The notes under the pieces are model-generated. The model saw nothing but the letters and a program-made list of their open reading frames with translations, made no database searches and was not told the origin of the DNA. From AP-15 sp963845735 (GTDB lineage Bacteria; Pseudomonadota; Alphaproteobacteria; ATCC43930; CGMCC-115725), in assembly GCA_963845735.1 (NCBI GenBank), contig CAWJTR010000001.1:62001-126000 (forward strand): a DNA stretch of 64,000 nt, in the 5' to 3' direction. The position numbers and the translations under genes are program-made. Positions within the stretch are counted from its first letter, which is position 1, and each line of letters starts with the position of its first letter. Below, in pieces: positions 44,434-54,727 of this stretch.

Positions 44434-46647
44434 GTGACCTCCGTCGACGAAATTATTTTCGCGCCAGTCGAAGAACCCAGCCGGGGCGAACTGCTCCTGG
44501 AGCTGCTGTCGGAGGAGATCCCGGCGCGGATGCAGCGCCGCGCGATCGAGGATCTGACGAGGCTGTTGCGCGACAAGCTGGTGGCGGCCGAGATCCCGGC
44601 AGCTAATTTGCGCGGCTATGTGACGCCGCGCCGGCTTGCGGTCATTGCGGAGGGAATCCCGTCGACGCAGCCCGACCGGACCGAGGAACGGCGCGGGCCT
44701 CGGGTCAGCGCGCCGGTGCAGGCGATCGACGGTTTTCTGCGGTCTACGGGGCTTTCCTCAGTCGAGGCATGCGAGATCCGCGACACCGGCCGCGGCGAGT
44801 TCTATTTCGCGGTGATCAAGCGATCGGGCCGGCCGGCCGCGGCGGTCTTACCCGATCTAATCAAGACCGCGATCGCCGAATTGCCCTGGCCGAAATCGAT
44901 GCGCTGGCCGGGTTCGCCACTGCGCTGGGTCCGTCCGTTGACCTCGGTCCTGTGCCTCTATGATGGCGAAGTCTTGCCGCTGTCGCTCGATAGCTTGCCC
45001 CCGGCGGGAACGGGGGGCGTGCCGGTCGGCCGCACCACCCGCGGCCACCGCTTTCTGTCACCGGGCGAGATCTGCGTCGGCAGCGCCGAGGAATATGTCG
45101 AGCGGCTTCAGAACGCCCGTGTCGTCCTCGATCAGGACCGCCGCAAGGAACTGATCCGCGAGGGACTTGAGAACGTTAGCTGGCCCGTCAAGCCGGACCC
45201 GGACCTGCTCTACGAGGTCACCGGTTTGGTCGAATTTCCGGTTGTGCTTGCCGGCGCGATCGATTCCGAATTCATGGCGTTGCCGCACGAAGTGCTAACG
45301 ACGGTAATGCGGACGCATCAGAAGTATTTTTTCTGCCATTATCCTGATGGCACGCCTGCCCCGCGCTTTATGTTCGTCGTCAACAATGTCGCCGCTGATG
45401 GCGGCAAAGTGATCATCGCGGGCAACGAGCGCGTCTTACGGGCGCGGCTCGCCGATGCTCGCTTTTTCTGGGACCAGGACAGCAAAGTTCCGCTTGAGGA
45501 GCGGATTGAAGGACTCAAAGACCGTGTGTTTCACGCCAAGCTCGGCAGCATGTACGACAAGGTCGAGCGAATGGCGGCGCTCGCCGGGTTCCTCGCTCCG
45601 CTGGTTGATGGTGCAGATGAAGAGCGTGCCAAACGCGCTGCGTGGCTCGCCAAGGCGGATCTTTCGACCGCCATGGTAGGCGAGTTCCCGGAACTACAAG
45701 GTATAATGGGGAAATATTATTACGAGAGAGAACACGATTCCGACCAAAACCCAATAGAAATTATAGAGCACACACAGATTGCTACAGCAATCGGAGATCA
45801 TTACAGACCGCTTGGTCCGAACGATTTCTGTCCACGTTCGCCGGATTCCATCGTCGTCGCACTCGCCGACAAGATCGACACCTTGGTTGGTTTTTTTGCG
45901 CTCGGCGAAAAGCCGACGGGATCGAGGGATCCGTTCGCGCTGCGGCGGGCCGGGTTAGGGATGATCCGCCTCGTTCTTGAAAATCGACTGCGCTTGCCGC
46001 TGATCAATACGTTCCGAGAGGCACGTTCCATCTGGGCCGAGGGGGAAAGAAATTCTCTCATTCTCACCGGCCAACGCTTCTACCAATTTCCAGGCCCATT
46101 TATTAGTGACCCAACGCCGGAGTTAATGGAGTTCATCGCCGATCAACTCATCGCGCACCTGCGCGAAGAGGGTGTTCGCCACGACGTGATAGCGGCGGCC
46201 TTTTTCCAAGGGGGCATCGCCGAGGACGATCTCGTCCGTCTGGTGGTCCGCATCACGGCGCTCAGACCTTTTCTCGATTCCGAGGATGGAGCGAATCTTC
46301 TGATCGCCTTTCGCCGTGCCTCGAACATCGTTGCGATCGAGGAGCGCAGGGATGGCCGCAGATATGACGCCGAGGTCGTTCCGGCGGCGCTGCGTGAGCC
46401 GGAGGAGCGGGCGCTGTTTGACCGGCTGGCCGAGGTGGACAATCGCGTCCAAACTGAGCTTGTCAGTGAGGAGTTTGAGGCGGCGATGGCCGAATTGGCG
46501 CGATTGCGGCAGCCGGTCGACGCATTTTTCGAGAAAGTCACCGTTAACACCGATGATGCAAAGCTGCGCGAGAACCGGCTGCGGCTGCTCGCGCGCATCC
46601 GTGCGACGATGAACCAGGTGGCCGATTTTTCGCTGATCGAAGGGTGA
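44434..46647 (+). CDS. glyS: Glycyl-tRNA synthetase beta subunit
   Basis: About 737 residues; binds and positions tRNA-Gly. ELLLELLSEEIPARMQRRAIEDL is the conserved N-terminus, followed by PLRWVRPLTSVLC, EFMALPHEVLTTVMRTHQKYF and the late SPDSIVVALADKIDTLVGFF HD-like site. GTG 44434 gives an unusual 18-residue lead before GELLLELL; no nearer start exists. Two segments (about 45700-45810 and 46045-46130) use A/T-rich codons and read YYYEREHDSDQNPIEII and RFYQFPGPFISDP, which look like insertions compared with the usual shorter loops. Confidence 0.93.
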   Translation: MTSVDEIIFAPVEEPSRGELLLELLSEEIPARMQRRAIEDLTRLLRDKLVAAEIPAANLRGYVTPRRLAVIAEGIPSTQPDRTEERRGPRVSAPVQAIDGFLRSTGLSSVEACEIRDTGRGEFYFAVIKRSGRPAAAVLPDLIKTAIAELPWPKSMRWPGSPLRWVRPLTSVLCLYDGEVLPLSLDSLPPAGTGGVPVGRTTRGHRFLSPGEICVGSAEEYVERLQNARVVLDQDRRKELIREGLENVSWPVKPDPDLLYEVTGLVEFPVVLAGAIDSEFMALPHEVLTTVMRTHQKYFFCHYPDGTPAPRFMFVVNNVAADGGKVIIAGNERVLRARLADARFFWDQDSKVPLEERIEGLKDRVFHAKLGSMYDKVERMAALAGFLAPLVDGADEERAKRAAWLAKADLSTAMVGEFPELQGIMGKYYYEREHDSDQNPIEIIEHTQIATAIGDHYRPLGPNDFCPRSPDSIVVALADKIDTLVGFFALGEKPTGSRDPFALRRAGLGMIRLVLENRLRLPLINTFREARSIWAEGERNSLILTGQRFYQFPGPFISDPTPELMEFIADQLIAHLREEGVRHDVIAAAFFQGGIAEDDLVRLVVRITALRPFLDSEDGANLLIAFRRASNIVAIEERRDGRRYDAEVVPAALREPEERALFDRLAEVDNRVQTELVSEEFEAAMAELARLRQPVDAFFEKVTVNTDDAKLRENRLRLLARIRATMNQVADFSLIEG

Positions 46648-46654
46648 GCGACGG

Positions 46655-49336
46655 ATGACGAAATGGGTCTACGGGTTTGGCGGCGGCAAGGCCGAGGGCC
46701 GGGCCAAGATGCGTGACCTGCTCGGCGGCAAGGGCGCCGGGCTGGCCGAGATGAGCGAACTCGGGCTGCCGGTGCCGCCCGGCTTTACGATCACCACCGA
46801 GGTCTGCACCTGGTTCTATGCCAACGGCAAGTCCCATCCGCCCGACCTTAAGGCGCAGGTCGCCGACGGGCTCGCGGGAATCGAGCGGGGGCTTGGAGCG
46901 CGGTTTGGCGAAGCCGACAATCCGCTTCTGGTCTCGGTCCGTTCGGGAGCGCGGGTGTCGATGCCGGGGATGATGGACACAGTCCTCAATCTCGGGCTCA
47001 ACGACCGCGCGGTCGAGGGCTTGGCCTGCAAGAGCGGCGACGAGCGCTTTGCCTATGACAGCTATCGCCGCTTCATCCAGATGTACGGGCAGGTCGTACT
47101 CGGCATCGAGCACCATCATTTCGAGGAGCTTCTGGAAAACCACAAGCTCGACAGCGGGCAGACACTAGACACCGATCTGACCGCCGAGGACTGGAAGATC
47201 GTCGTCGCCGGGTTCAAGGATTTGGTCGCTCAAGAAACCGGCCGCCCGTTCCCGCAGCAGCCGCGCGACCAGCTGTGGGGGGCGATCGGCGCGGTCTTCG
47301 GCTCCTGGATGAACCCTCGCGCGGTCACTTATCGCCGGCTGCACGAGATCCCCGCCGATTGGGGCACCGCGGTCAATGTCCAGGCGATGGTATTCGGCAA
47401 TATGGGCGCGGATTGCGCGACCGGCGTCGCTTTTACCCGAAACCCGTCGACCGGGGACAATGAGTTTTATGGCGAATACCTGGTCAACGCGCAGGGCGAG
47501 GATGTTGTCGCCGGTATCCGTACCCCGCAGCACCTGACCATTGCCGGCAAAAAGGCGACCAAATCGGCCTTGCCGGCGATGGAAGAGGTCATGCCCGAGG
47601 TGCTGGGCGAGCTCTACCGCGTGCGGCGCGTGCTCGAGGACCATTACCGCGACATGCAGGACATCGAGTTCACGGTGCAGCGCGGTAAGCTGTGGATGCT
47701 GCAGACGCGATCGGGCAAGCGCACCGCCCAGGCAGCGCTGAAGATCGCGGTGTCATTGGTCGAAGAGGGGGTCATCGACCGTGAGGAGGCCATCCGCCGC
47801 ATCGAGCCCGCCTCGCTCGACCAGCTGCTGCATCCGACCCTCGATCCCAAGGCCAAGACCACGATCCTGACCCGCGGTCTGCCGGCCTCACCCGGCGCCG
47901 CCTGCGGCAAGGTCGTGCTCACGGCCGAGGAGGCCGAGTCGCTGGCGGCGCGCGGCGAGGCGGTAATCCTGGTGCGCGTCGAGACGAGCCCCGAGGACAT
48001 CCACGGGATGCACGCGGCGCGCGGCATCCTGACGACGCGCGGCGGCATGACCAGCCACGCCGCGGTGGTTGCCCGCGGCATGGGGCGGCCCTGCGTCTCC
48101 GGCGCCCAAGATCTGCACGTCGATCAGGCGGCCCGAACGATTTCGGCCCGCACGACCTTGGTCAAAGCCGGTGAGATCATCACGATCGACGGCTCGACGG
48201 GCGAAGTCATGCTGGGCGAGGTGGCGACGATCCAGCCCGAGCTGTCCGGGGAATTTGCGCGCCTGATGGGGTGGGCCGACGAAATCCGCAAGATGAAGGT
48301 GCGCGCCAATGCCGAGACCCCGCTCGACGTCCGCACGGCCCGCCGCTTCGGCGCCGAGGGCATCGGGCTCAGCCGCACCGAGCATATGTTCTTCGAAGCT
48401 GATCGCATCGGCCCGATCCGCCGGGTCATCATGGCCGACGACGAAAAGGGGCGGCGCGCCGGCCTCGCCGAGCTGCTGCCGATGCAGCGCGCGGACTTCG
48501 CCGAGATCTTTCGCATCATGAAGGGGTTGCCGGTCACGATCCGGCTGCTCGATCCGCCATTCCACGAATTCCTGCCCAAGACCGCCGCCGAATTCGACGA
48601 GATGGCGCGTTTGACCGGCCGCGACGTCGCCCAGATCCGCCAGCGCGCACTCGCCCTGCACGAGGTGAATCCGATGCTGGGCCACCGCGGCTGCCGCCTC
48701 GGCATCACCTATCCCGAGATCTACGAGATGCAGGCCACGGCGATCTTCGAAGCGGCGGCGGCGGTAATCAAAGAGACCGGCGCCATCGTCGAGCCCGAGA
48801 TCATGGTGCCGTTGATCGCGACGCGAAAGGAGTTCGACATCCTGAAGGCGATGATCGACCGCGTCGGCCAGAGTGTCATGGAACGAGCCGGGGTCAAGGT
48901 GCCCTATCTGGTCGGAACGATGATCGAACTGCCGCGCGCGGCTCTGCGCGCCGCCGAAATCGCCGAGACGGCGGAGTTTTTCAGCTTCGGCACCAACGAT
49001 CTGACGCAGACCGTGTTCGGTCTGTCGCGCGATGACTCGGCCAGTTTTCTCGGGGCCTATCAGCGGCTCGGCATCTTCGACCACGATCCGTTCGTGACCA
49101 TCGACACCGAAGGCGTCGGCGAGCTTGTGCGGGTCGCCGCGGAACGCGGCCGCGCCGCTCGACCCGGGCTGAAGCTCGGCATCTGCGGCGAGCATGGCGG
49201 CGATCCCGCCTCGATCCGGTTTTTCCAGGCGGTCGGACTCGATTACGTCTCCTGCTCGCCCTACCGGGTGCCGATCGCTCGCCTGGCCGCGGCGCAGGCT
49301 GCGCTCTCGGGCGAGCGCCAGGACGCGACGGCTTGA
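46655..49336 (+). CDS. ppdK: Pyruvate, phosphate dikinase
   Basis: 893 residues; interconverts pyruvate/ATP/phosphate and phosphoenolpyruvate/AMP/diphosphate. N-terminal ATP-grasp part (YGFGGGKAEGR, LLGGKGAGLAEM), the swivelling phosphohistidine domain with GGMTSHAAVVARGMG, and the C-terminal PEP/pyruvate barrel with LGHRGCRLGITYPEIY and the catalytic cysteine in LGICGEHGGDP. Frame intact. It follows glyS by 7 bp, a common pairing in Rhodospirillales-type genomes. Confidence 0.96.
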   Translation: MTKWVYGFGGGKAEGRAKMRDLLGGKGAGLAEMSELGLPVPPGFTITTEVCTWFYANGKSHPPDLKAQVADGLAGIERGLGARFGEADNPLLVSVRSGARVSMPGMMDTVLNLGLNDRAVEGLACKSGDERFAYDSYRRFIQMYGQVVLGIEHHHFEELLENHKLDSGQTLDTDLTAEDWKIVVAGFKDLVAQETGRPFPQQPRDQLWGAIGAVFGSWMNPRAVTYRRLHEIPADWGTAVNVQAMVFGNMGADCATGVAFTRNPSTGDNEFYGEYLVNAQGEDVVAGIRTPQHLTIAGKKATKSALPAMEEVMPEVLGELYRVRRVLEDHYRDMQDIEFTVQRGKLWMLQTRSGKRTAQAALKIAVSLVEEGVIDREEAIRRIEPASLDQLLHPTLDPKAKTTILTRGLPASPGAACGKVVLTAEEAESLAARGEAVILVRVETSPEDIHGMHAARGILTTRGGMTSHAAVVARGMGRPCVSGAQDLHVDQAARTISARTTLVKAGEIITIDGSTGEVMLGEVATIQPELSGEFARLMGWADEIRKMKVRANAETPLDVRTARRFGAEGIGLSRTEHMFFEADRIGPIRRVIMADDEKGRRAGLAELLPMQRADFAEIFRIMKGLPVTIRLLDPPFHEFLPKTAAEFDEMARLTGRDVAQIRQRALALHEVNPMLGHRGCRLGITYPEIYEMQATAIFEAAAAVIKETGAIVEPEIMVPLIATRKEFDILKAMIDRVGQSVMERAGVKVPYLVGTMIELPRAALRAAEIAETAEFFSFGTNDLTQTVFGLSRDDSASFLGAYQRLGIFDHDPFVTIDTEGVGELVRVAAERGRAARPGLKLGICGEHGGDPASIRFFQAVGLDYVSCSPYRVPIARLAAAQAALSGERQDATA

Positions 49337-49751
49337 CCTCGCTGACGGGCGGCCTGCTGATCGCCTCTTTTGCGGTGCTCAGTGCCGCCGCTGCTTCTGG
49401 CGGCGGAACTAGGACCGCCAACTCAGCTGCTGCCGCAATCGCTTCCCGCAGTTGCGCCTCCGCCCACCGGCGCCGCTGGCGCCGCCGATCAATCCGGGCT
49501 TTGCCCCGGCAGCGCCAAACGGCCTGTCGCCGTCGCTGACGCAATCCGGCCCGGTATCCGAATTGCCCGCGCCAGCGAGCCCGTCCTATCCGCCGCAGCA
49601 ACTCCCGGGCCCGATCGATCAGCAGAAATTGCAGGCGTACCGCAATAACCTATCCAGCCAGCAATGGCTGCTTCAGCGGCAGGGCGTCAGCCCCAGTAGC
49701 CAATACAGCCGCGAGATCCAGCAACAGCTGAATGCGCCTGATCCGCAGTGA
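49333..49751 (+). CDS. Small exported Pro/Gln-rich protein, two apparent frameshifts
   Basis: TTG 49333 overlaps the ppdK stop. A signal-like N-terminus (LTGGLLIASFAVLSAAAA) is in one frame, LLLAAELGPPTQLLPQSLP one base later, and the rest (APLAPPINPGFAPAAPNG to QQLNAPDPQ) one base later again. The joined product is about 138 residues with a Pro-rich middle and a helical QQKLQAYRNNLSSQQWLLQRQG end. No family recognised. The frame switches, near 49390 and 49460, match the single-base pattern seen elsewhere in the window. Confidence 0.5.
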
Positions 49752-49780
49752 CCGCGGAACAAAGGCGCCGCCACCTTCCT

Positions 49781-50685
49781 CTAGGACGAGCCATCGCCGT
49801 CGAAGCGCATCCAGCTGGCTATTCTCGGCACGATCACGGCGTCCCCGGCTAGTCAGCCGTTTGTTGCCCAGCACGGCTTCGATTCGGAGCAAGGCCAGAC
49901 CGGCTTCGTCGTTGCTCGATCGCATCTCGCCGACATCGCGCCCGTCGGCGGTGACGATCGTTCCCGGCGCCGGCGCCGGGCCGTCGATTGCGACCGGCAC
50001 CAGCCGGCGCTTGACGAGGCCGCGATATTTGGTGCGGGCGGTCAATTCCTGGCCGATATAGCAGCCCTTGTCCCAGTCGACGCCGTTCAGCTCGTCGAAC
50101 CCGGCTTCGAGCAAGATCGACTTTTCGAGCACCAAGTCGCGGCTGCCGTCGGGAACCCCGAGGCGCAGGCGCAAATGGTCGTATGCGGTAAACCCGGCTT
50201 CGGCGAAGCCGGCTCCGATGCAGCGCCGATCGCGCACTCTCGCGCGGAAGGATGCAGCGTGCGCCGAGCGCCGCCAGCCGCGGATCGACAAAGGCGGTTC
50301 CCGCGGCAAAAGCCCGCGCGATTCCCGGTTCGGCGGGGAGACCGAGAGCTTCGAGCGCGCCGTCGCCAAAGACCGAGGCCACGGCCAAGTCTGGCCGCTC
50401 GTCGATGGCAATCTTGGCGCGCAGCCGGTAAATCAACAGCCGGCGTCTGAGATCGGCCAGGCGCTGGGCTTCGGCGTCGAGGAGTATCGTCTCTGACGCC
50501 TCGACCATTATGAAGTCGTGCAGGTATTTCCCCTGCGCGGTCAGCAATGCCGCATAACGCGCCTGGTCGGGGCCGACCTTGTCGACATCGTTGGAAACGA
50601 GCCCTTGCAGGAATGCGCGGCGGTCGGCCCCGCTGACCGCGAGGACGCCCCGGTCTTCGAGCAGCACAAAGCAGGCGTCGGCCAT
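49781..50685 (-). CDS. ygfZ: YgfZ/GcvT-family folate-binding protein, two apparent frameshifts
   Basis: Helps iron-sulfur cluster assembly with tetrahydrofolate. ATG 50685. First part LEDRGVLAVSGADRRAFLQGLVSNDV to about residue 150, then one base later AYDHLRLRLGVPDG, the family signature KGCYIGQELTARTKYRG and GEMRSSNDEAGLALLRI, and after another extra base near 49835 the C-terminus AVIVPRIASWMRF. Joined length is about 300 residues, as expected. Transcribed leftward, convergent with the small Pro/Gln-rich gene. Confidence 0.85.
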
Positions 50686-50783
50686 GGTTCGGCAGTGTGG
50701 TTGCGGCAGACTAGACGTAGGCGATGAGCGCCGGCTTGGCAAGCAACGGGATCGCGAGATATAAGGCCTGCCGGATCGGCGAG

Positions 50784-51744
50784 ATGGACATTCTGTTTGT
50801 CACTGCGACGCGCATCGGCGACGCCGTACTGTCGACCGGTCTCATTTCCTATCTGATCGACCGTTATGCGGGAGCGCGACTGACCATCGCAGCGGGGCCC
50901 ATCGCCGCGCCGCTGTTTGACGCTGTCCCCGGACTCGAGCGGCTCGTCGTCGTAGAGAAGCAGCGCTGGTCACTCCATTGGTTGCCGCTCTATGCCGCGG
51001 TCGCGGCGCGCTCCTGGGACCTTGTCGTCGATCTGCGTGGTTCGGCGCTCGCCTGGCTGCTGCGAGCGAGCGAGCGCAAGGTAATGGCCAAGGGCGCTGC
51101 GGGCGAACATCGGGTCCAACAGCTCGGCCGCCTATTCGGTCTCGATCCACCGCCTGGGCCGCGGCTGTGGACGGCACCCGGTCACGAACACGCCGCTGCC
51201 GAGCTGGTTCCGGCCGGTGGTCCGGTGCTGGCGATCGGCCCGACTGCAAACTGGCGCGGCAAACAGTGGCGCGCGGAACGTTTTGCCGAGCTGGCGCGGA
51301 GGCTGACCGCCAGCGGCGGTTTGCTGCCGGGGGCACGCGTCGCCGTGCTGGCTGCCGGGCATGAGCGTGGCCAGGCCCAGCCGCTGCTCGAGGCTATTCC
51401 ACAGAGTCGCCTGATCGACTTGGTCGGTCGGGTCGATCTGCTGACCGCGGCGGCGGTGCTGGGACGCTGCGCGCTTTTTATTGGCAACGACACCGGCTTG
51501 ATGCATATCGCCGCTGCTTGCGGTACGCCGACGTTGGGCCTGTTTGGGCCGAGCCCGAGCCGCCAATACGCGCCCTGGGGGCCGCGCGCCGCTTTCGTGT
51601 GCTCGAGCCGACTCGCCCGAGACGATGTTCGGCCCCGGCTTTGATCATCGCACGACAGACACGCTGATGGACGGGCTCTCCGTCGCGGCCGCCGAGGCTG
51701 CCTCATGCCGATTGTGGGACCGAGTTGCGAGCGCCGCGGCGTGA
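50784..51744 (+). CDS. Glycosyltransferase family 9 (heptosyltransferase-like), one apparent frameshift
   Basis: About 319 residues after repair. MDILFVTATRIGDAVLSTGLISYLI is the N-terminal Rossmann fold with the GD motif of GT9 enzymes; AIGPTANWRGKQWRAERFAELA and FIGNDTGLMHIAAACGTPTLGLFGPS are the sugar-nucleotide site. One extra base near 51600 splits FV from ARADSPETMFGPG; the true end overlaps the next gene's GTG by 4 nt. GT9 enzymes usually add heptose to the lipopolysaccharide core. First gene of a rightward glycosylation block. Confidence 0.82.
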
Positions 51745-52638
51745 ACCGAGCGCGGCTCTCTGCCGTTGTCGTCGTCCAGGACGAAGAGCGTCAGCTCGCC
51801 GATTGCCTTTCCTGTATCGACTTTGCCGACGAGATCGTCGTCGTGCTCGATCGCTGTCGTGACCGCTCGCGGGAGATAGCGGGGGGCTTTACCGATCGCT
51901 TGATCGAGGGCGCCTGGGAGCGCGAGGGGCCTCGCCGGCACGCCGGGATCGACGCCTGCTGCGGCGACTGGATCCTCGAAATCGATGCCGACGAGCGGGT
52001 GCCCCCGCGGCTTGCCGAGGAAATTCGGGAGGTCGTCGCCACCTCGCCTGCGGCGTGGCACCTCGTCCGTGTCGACAATTTCATCGGCGAGCGTCTGGTG
52101 CGCTGGGGTTGGGGGGCGTCTTTCGGCCGGTCGGCGCATGCTGCGCTGTATCGCAAGGGCGCCAAAAAATGGGGGGATCAGCGGGTCCATCCTGCCGTGT
52201 CGTTGTCGGGAGAGCAGGGCTCTACGCTGTCCTCGCCGATCCATCATTATGTCGACCGCGATATCTCGGAGATGTTGCGACGTCTCGACCGCTATTCGAG
52301 CGCGCGGGCGCAGGATCTTCGCGATAGCGGCGACATCGGCAGCTATGGCCGCAATATCAGGCGCATCCCGTCGCGCTTTTGGAAATGTTACGTGAGCCGT
52401 AAAGGCTATCGAGAGAGGGAATGGGGCTTTCTGATCGCGCTGTGTGCGGCGCTCTATCCGATCCTGTCCGTATCTGAAGGCGCGGCTCGATACCCTTCCA
52501 CCTTCCGAAGTTACCCTTGACCGCGGCCTCCTTCCCGCTCGCGAGGAACGGGAGAGGCCCTCCGCTCAGGGAGACGAAAGTGAGGGGCGGTCGGCGACGG
52601 GAGTCGACGCAGCGTCGGTCGCGCGCGACCGATGGTGA
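51741..52638 (+). CDS. Glycosyltransferase family 2 (WaaE/KdtX-like), one apparent frameshift
   Basis: A GT-A fold: SAVVVVQDEERQLADCLSCI, FADEIVVVLDRCRDRSREIA, and the DxD-type region LEIDADERVP. The C-terminal REWGFLIALCAALYPILS is followed by an extra base (near 52470); the other frame continues YLKARLDTLPPSE, the normal ending of this family, and runs on to a TGA at 52638 that overlaps the next start. Without the repair it would stop at 52520. Product about 298 residues; the last ~35 residues are repeat-like and may not be real coding. Confidence 0.75.
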
Positions 52639-53663
52639 GCGTGGTAATGGCCGATGACGGCATCGCCTTTGACGGGGCGATGGCCGAGGCGGCGCCGCTC
52701 GGCGGCGCCGAGACCGCCTTTGTCGCGCTGGCCGAAGCGCTTGCCGGGCGCGGCCACCAGGTGGAGGTGCGCAATCGCTGCCATGCCGAGCTGATCCACA
52801 AAGGCGTGCGCTGGGCGCCGCTATCGGGGGTTATCCCCGAGGCATGCGATCTTTACATCGGCAGTCGTGGACATCGCGTGATCGGGCTCGTGCGCCGGGC
52901 ACAGCGGCGGCTGTTCTGGCTGCACAATCCGGCGCGGTATCTGCGAAAGCCGCGGAATTTACTTCGCCTCGCTTGGTATCATCCAACCCTCGTCGTGACC
53001 GGCGCCTATCACGCGGAAACGGTGCCGGCTTGGCTGCCCTGCGGCGGCTGTGAAATCATTCCCTATGGGGTGGTCGAGCGCTTTCGCGGTGCGGTCCCCC
53101 GCGATCCGCCGGCGCCGCGCGCAATCTTTACCTCGAACCCGCTGCGCGGGCTCGATTGGCTGCTCGATCTGTGGGTGGAACGGATTGGGCCTGCGGTGCC
53201 CGGGGCCGAACTGCACATCTATGGTGGGCCGGCTGTCTATCGCGGGCTGGGTCCTGCGCGGACAGCCGAGATGGAGGCGATTCTCGCGCGTGCAGACACG
53301 CTCGCTGCCTCCGGCGTACGCCGATTCGTCCCGCTCGGGCGAGAAGCGCTAGCGGCGGCGCTGATGGACGCCCGGGTCATGCTCTACCGCGGAGACCCGG
53401 GCGAAACCTTCTGCCTCTCCCTGGCCGAGGCGCAGGCGATGGGCGTGCCGGCGGTAGTCACGCGGTTGGGCGCGGTTGGCGAGCGGGTCGTCGACGGCGT
53501 CAGCGGGCGAGTGGCCTGCAGTGACGAAGACTTTGCCGCCACGGCGATCGAGGTGCTGCGCGAGGACGAGTTGTGGCGGCGCTGGCACCTGGCCGCACTC
53601 GAACGTCAGCGCGGGTTGAGCTGGGATATGGTCGCAGCCCGCTACGAGGCGCTGATCCCGTGA
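52632..53663 (+). CDS. Glycosyltransferase family 4
   Basis: 343 residues with a GT-B fold. MVSVVMADDGIAFDGAMA precedes the GGAETAFVALAEALAGRGHQV donor-domain motif; the C-terminal domain has the family EX7E-type site in GDPGETFCLSLAEAQAMGVPAVVT. Sits between two other glycosyltransferase genes and overlaps both, so the block is one transcript. Sugar and acceptor unknown. Confidence 0.85.
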   Translation: MVSVVMADDGIAFDGAMAEAAPLGGAETAFVALAEALAGRGHQVEVRNRCHAELIHKGVRWAPLSGVIPEACDLYIGSRGHRVIGLVRRAQRRLFWLHNPARYLRKPRNLLRLAWYHPTLVVTGAYHAETVPAWLPCGGCEIIPYGVVERFRGAVPRDPPAPRAIFTSNPLRGLDWLLDLWVERIGPAVPGAELHIYGGPAVYRGLGPARTAEMEAILARADTLAASGVRRFVPLGREALAAALMDARVMLYRGDPGETFCLSLAEAQAMGVPAVVTRLGAVGERVVDGVSGRVACSDEDFAATAIEVLREDELWRRWHLAALERQRGLSWDMVAARYEALIP

Positions 53664-54727
53664 CCCGTCGGTTGTTGCAGGCGATCGCCGGGGCGCGCCA
53701 CGGCGGGGCGGAAACGTTTTTCGTTCGGTTGGCGACGGCGCTGAACCGCGCCGGAGAGACGCAGCGGGTGCTGATCCGCCGTGATCCCGCACGCTCGCAG
53801 ATCTTGCGCGCCGCCGGCGTCGGGGTCGCCGAACTTGCTTTTGGCGGACCGTTTGATTTGACAACTCGGCGCGCGTTTCGCCACGAGATCGCAGCTTGGC
53901 GGCCGGATATCGTGCTGACCTGGATGAGCCGGGCGACCCGGCTTTGCCCGCCCGGCGATTTCGTGCATGTTGCGCGGCTCGGGGGGTACTATGATTTGAA
54001 GTATTATCGGCGCTGCGATCGTCTGATCGGCAACACCCGCGCCATCGTTGATTACGCGGTCACCAAAGGTTGGCCGCGCGATCGGATCGACTACTTGCCG
54101 AATTTTGTGTCCGATGCGCGTGCGGTTGGTTCGCGCGGCGGCCTTTCTCTTGCGGCGCCGGGGAATGCGCCGCTGGGGCTGGCGCTCGGTCGCCTCCATC
54201 CGAACAAGGGGTTCGCTTTGCTGCTCGAGGCGCTTGCCGAGACGCGCGAGGTTCGGCTGGCGATCGCCGGTGACGGGCCGTTGCGTGCAGCGCTCGAGCA
54301 ATTGGCGGGTGGTCTCGGGATCGCCGACCGGGTCAGCTTTCTCGGCTGGCGCGAGGACGTGCCGGAGCTGTTGGCGAATGCCGATTTTCTCGTCTGTCCG
54401 TCGTTGCACGAGCCGTTGGGGAATGTCGTGATCGAGGCGTGGTCGGCGGGATTGCCGGTCGTCGCCACCGCTAGCGACGGCCCGGCCGGGCTGATCGAGG
54501 ACGAGGTGAGCGGGCTTTTGGTGCCGCTTCCCGACCAGCCGGGCGGCGGTCCCCGGGCGCTGGCCAGAGCCATCGAGCGCTTATGTCGAGACCACGTTTT
54601 GCACGCGAGGCTTGGGCAAACCGGCCGCCGGGTCTACGAAGCCGAATTTACTGAGCAGGCAGTGATCGCCCGCTATCGCAGTTTTTTTGAAGAATTGGCT
54701 CCGGGATGTGCGGCATCGCCGGGCTGA
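53660..54727 (+). CDS. Glycosyltransferase family 4
   Basis: 355 residues from GTG 53660. ARHGGAETFFVRLATALNRAG is the acceptor-side glycine motif; LALGRLHPNKGFALLLEA and LVCPSLHEPLGNVVIEAWSAGLPVVAT form the nucleotide-sugar site with the conserved glutamates. Resembles lipopolysaccharide core glucosyl/galactosyl transferases. The asnB start lies 22 nt inside its 3' end. Confidence 0.87.
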   Translation: MTRRLLQAIAGARHGGAETFFVRLATALNRAGETQRVLIRRDPARSQILRAAGVGVAELAFGGPFDLTTRRAFRHEIAAWRPDIVLTWMSRATRLCPPGDFVHVARLGGYYDLKYYRRCDRLIGNTRAIVDYAVTKGWPRDRIDYLPNFVSDARAVGSRGGLSLAAPGNAPLGLALGRLHPNKGFALLLEALAETREVRLAIAGDGPLRAALEQLAGGLGIADRVSFLGWREDVPELLANADFLVCPSLHEPLGNVVIEAWSAGLPVVATASDGPAGLIEDEVSGLLVPLPDQPGGGPRALARAIERLCRDHVLHARLGQTGRRVYEAEFTEQAVIARYRSFFEELAPGCAASPG

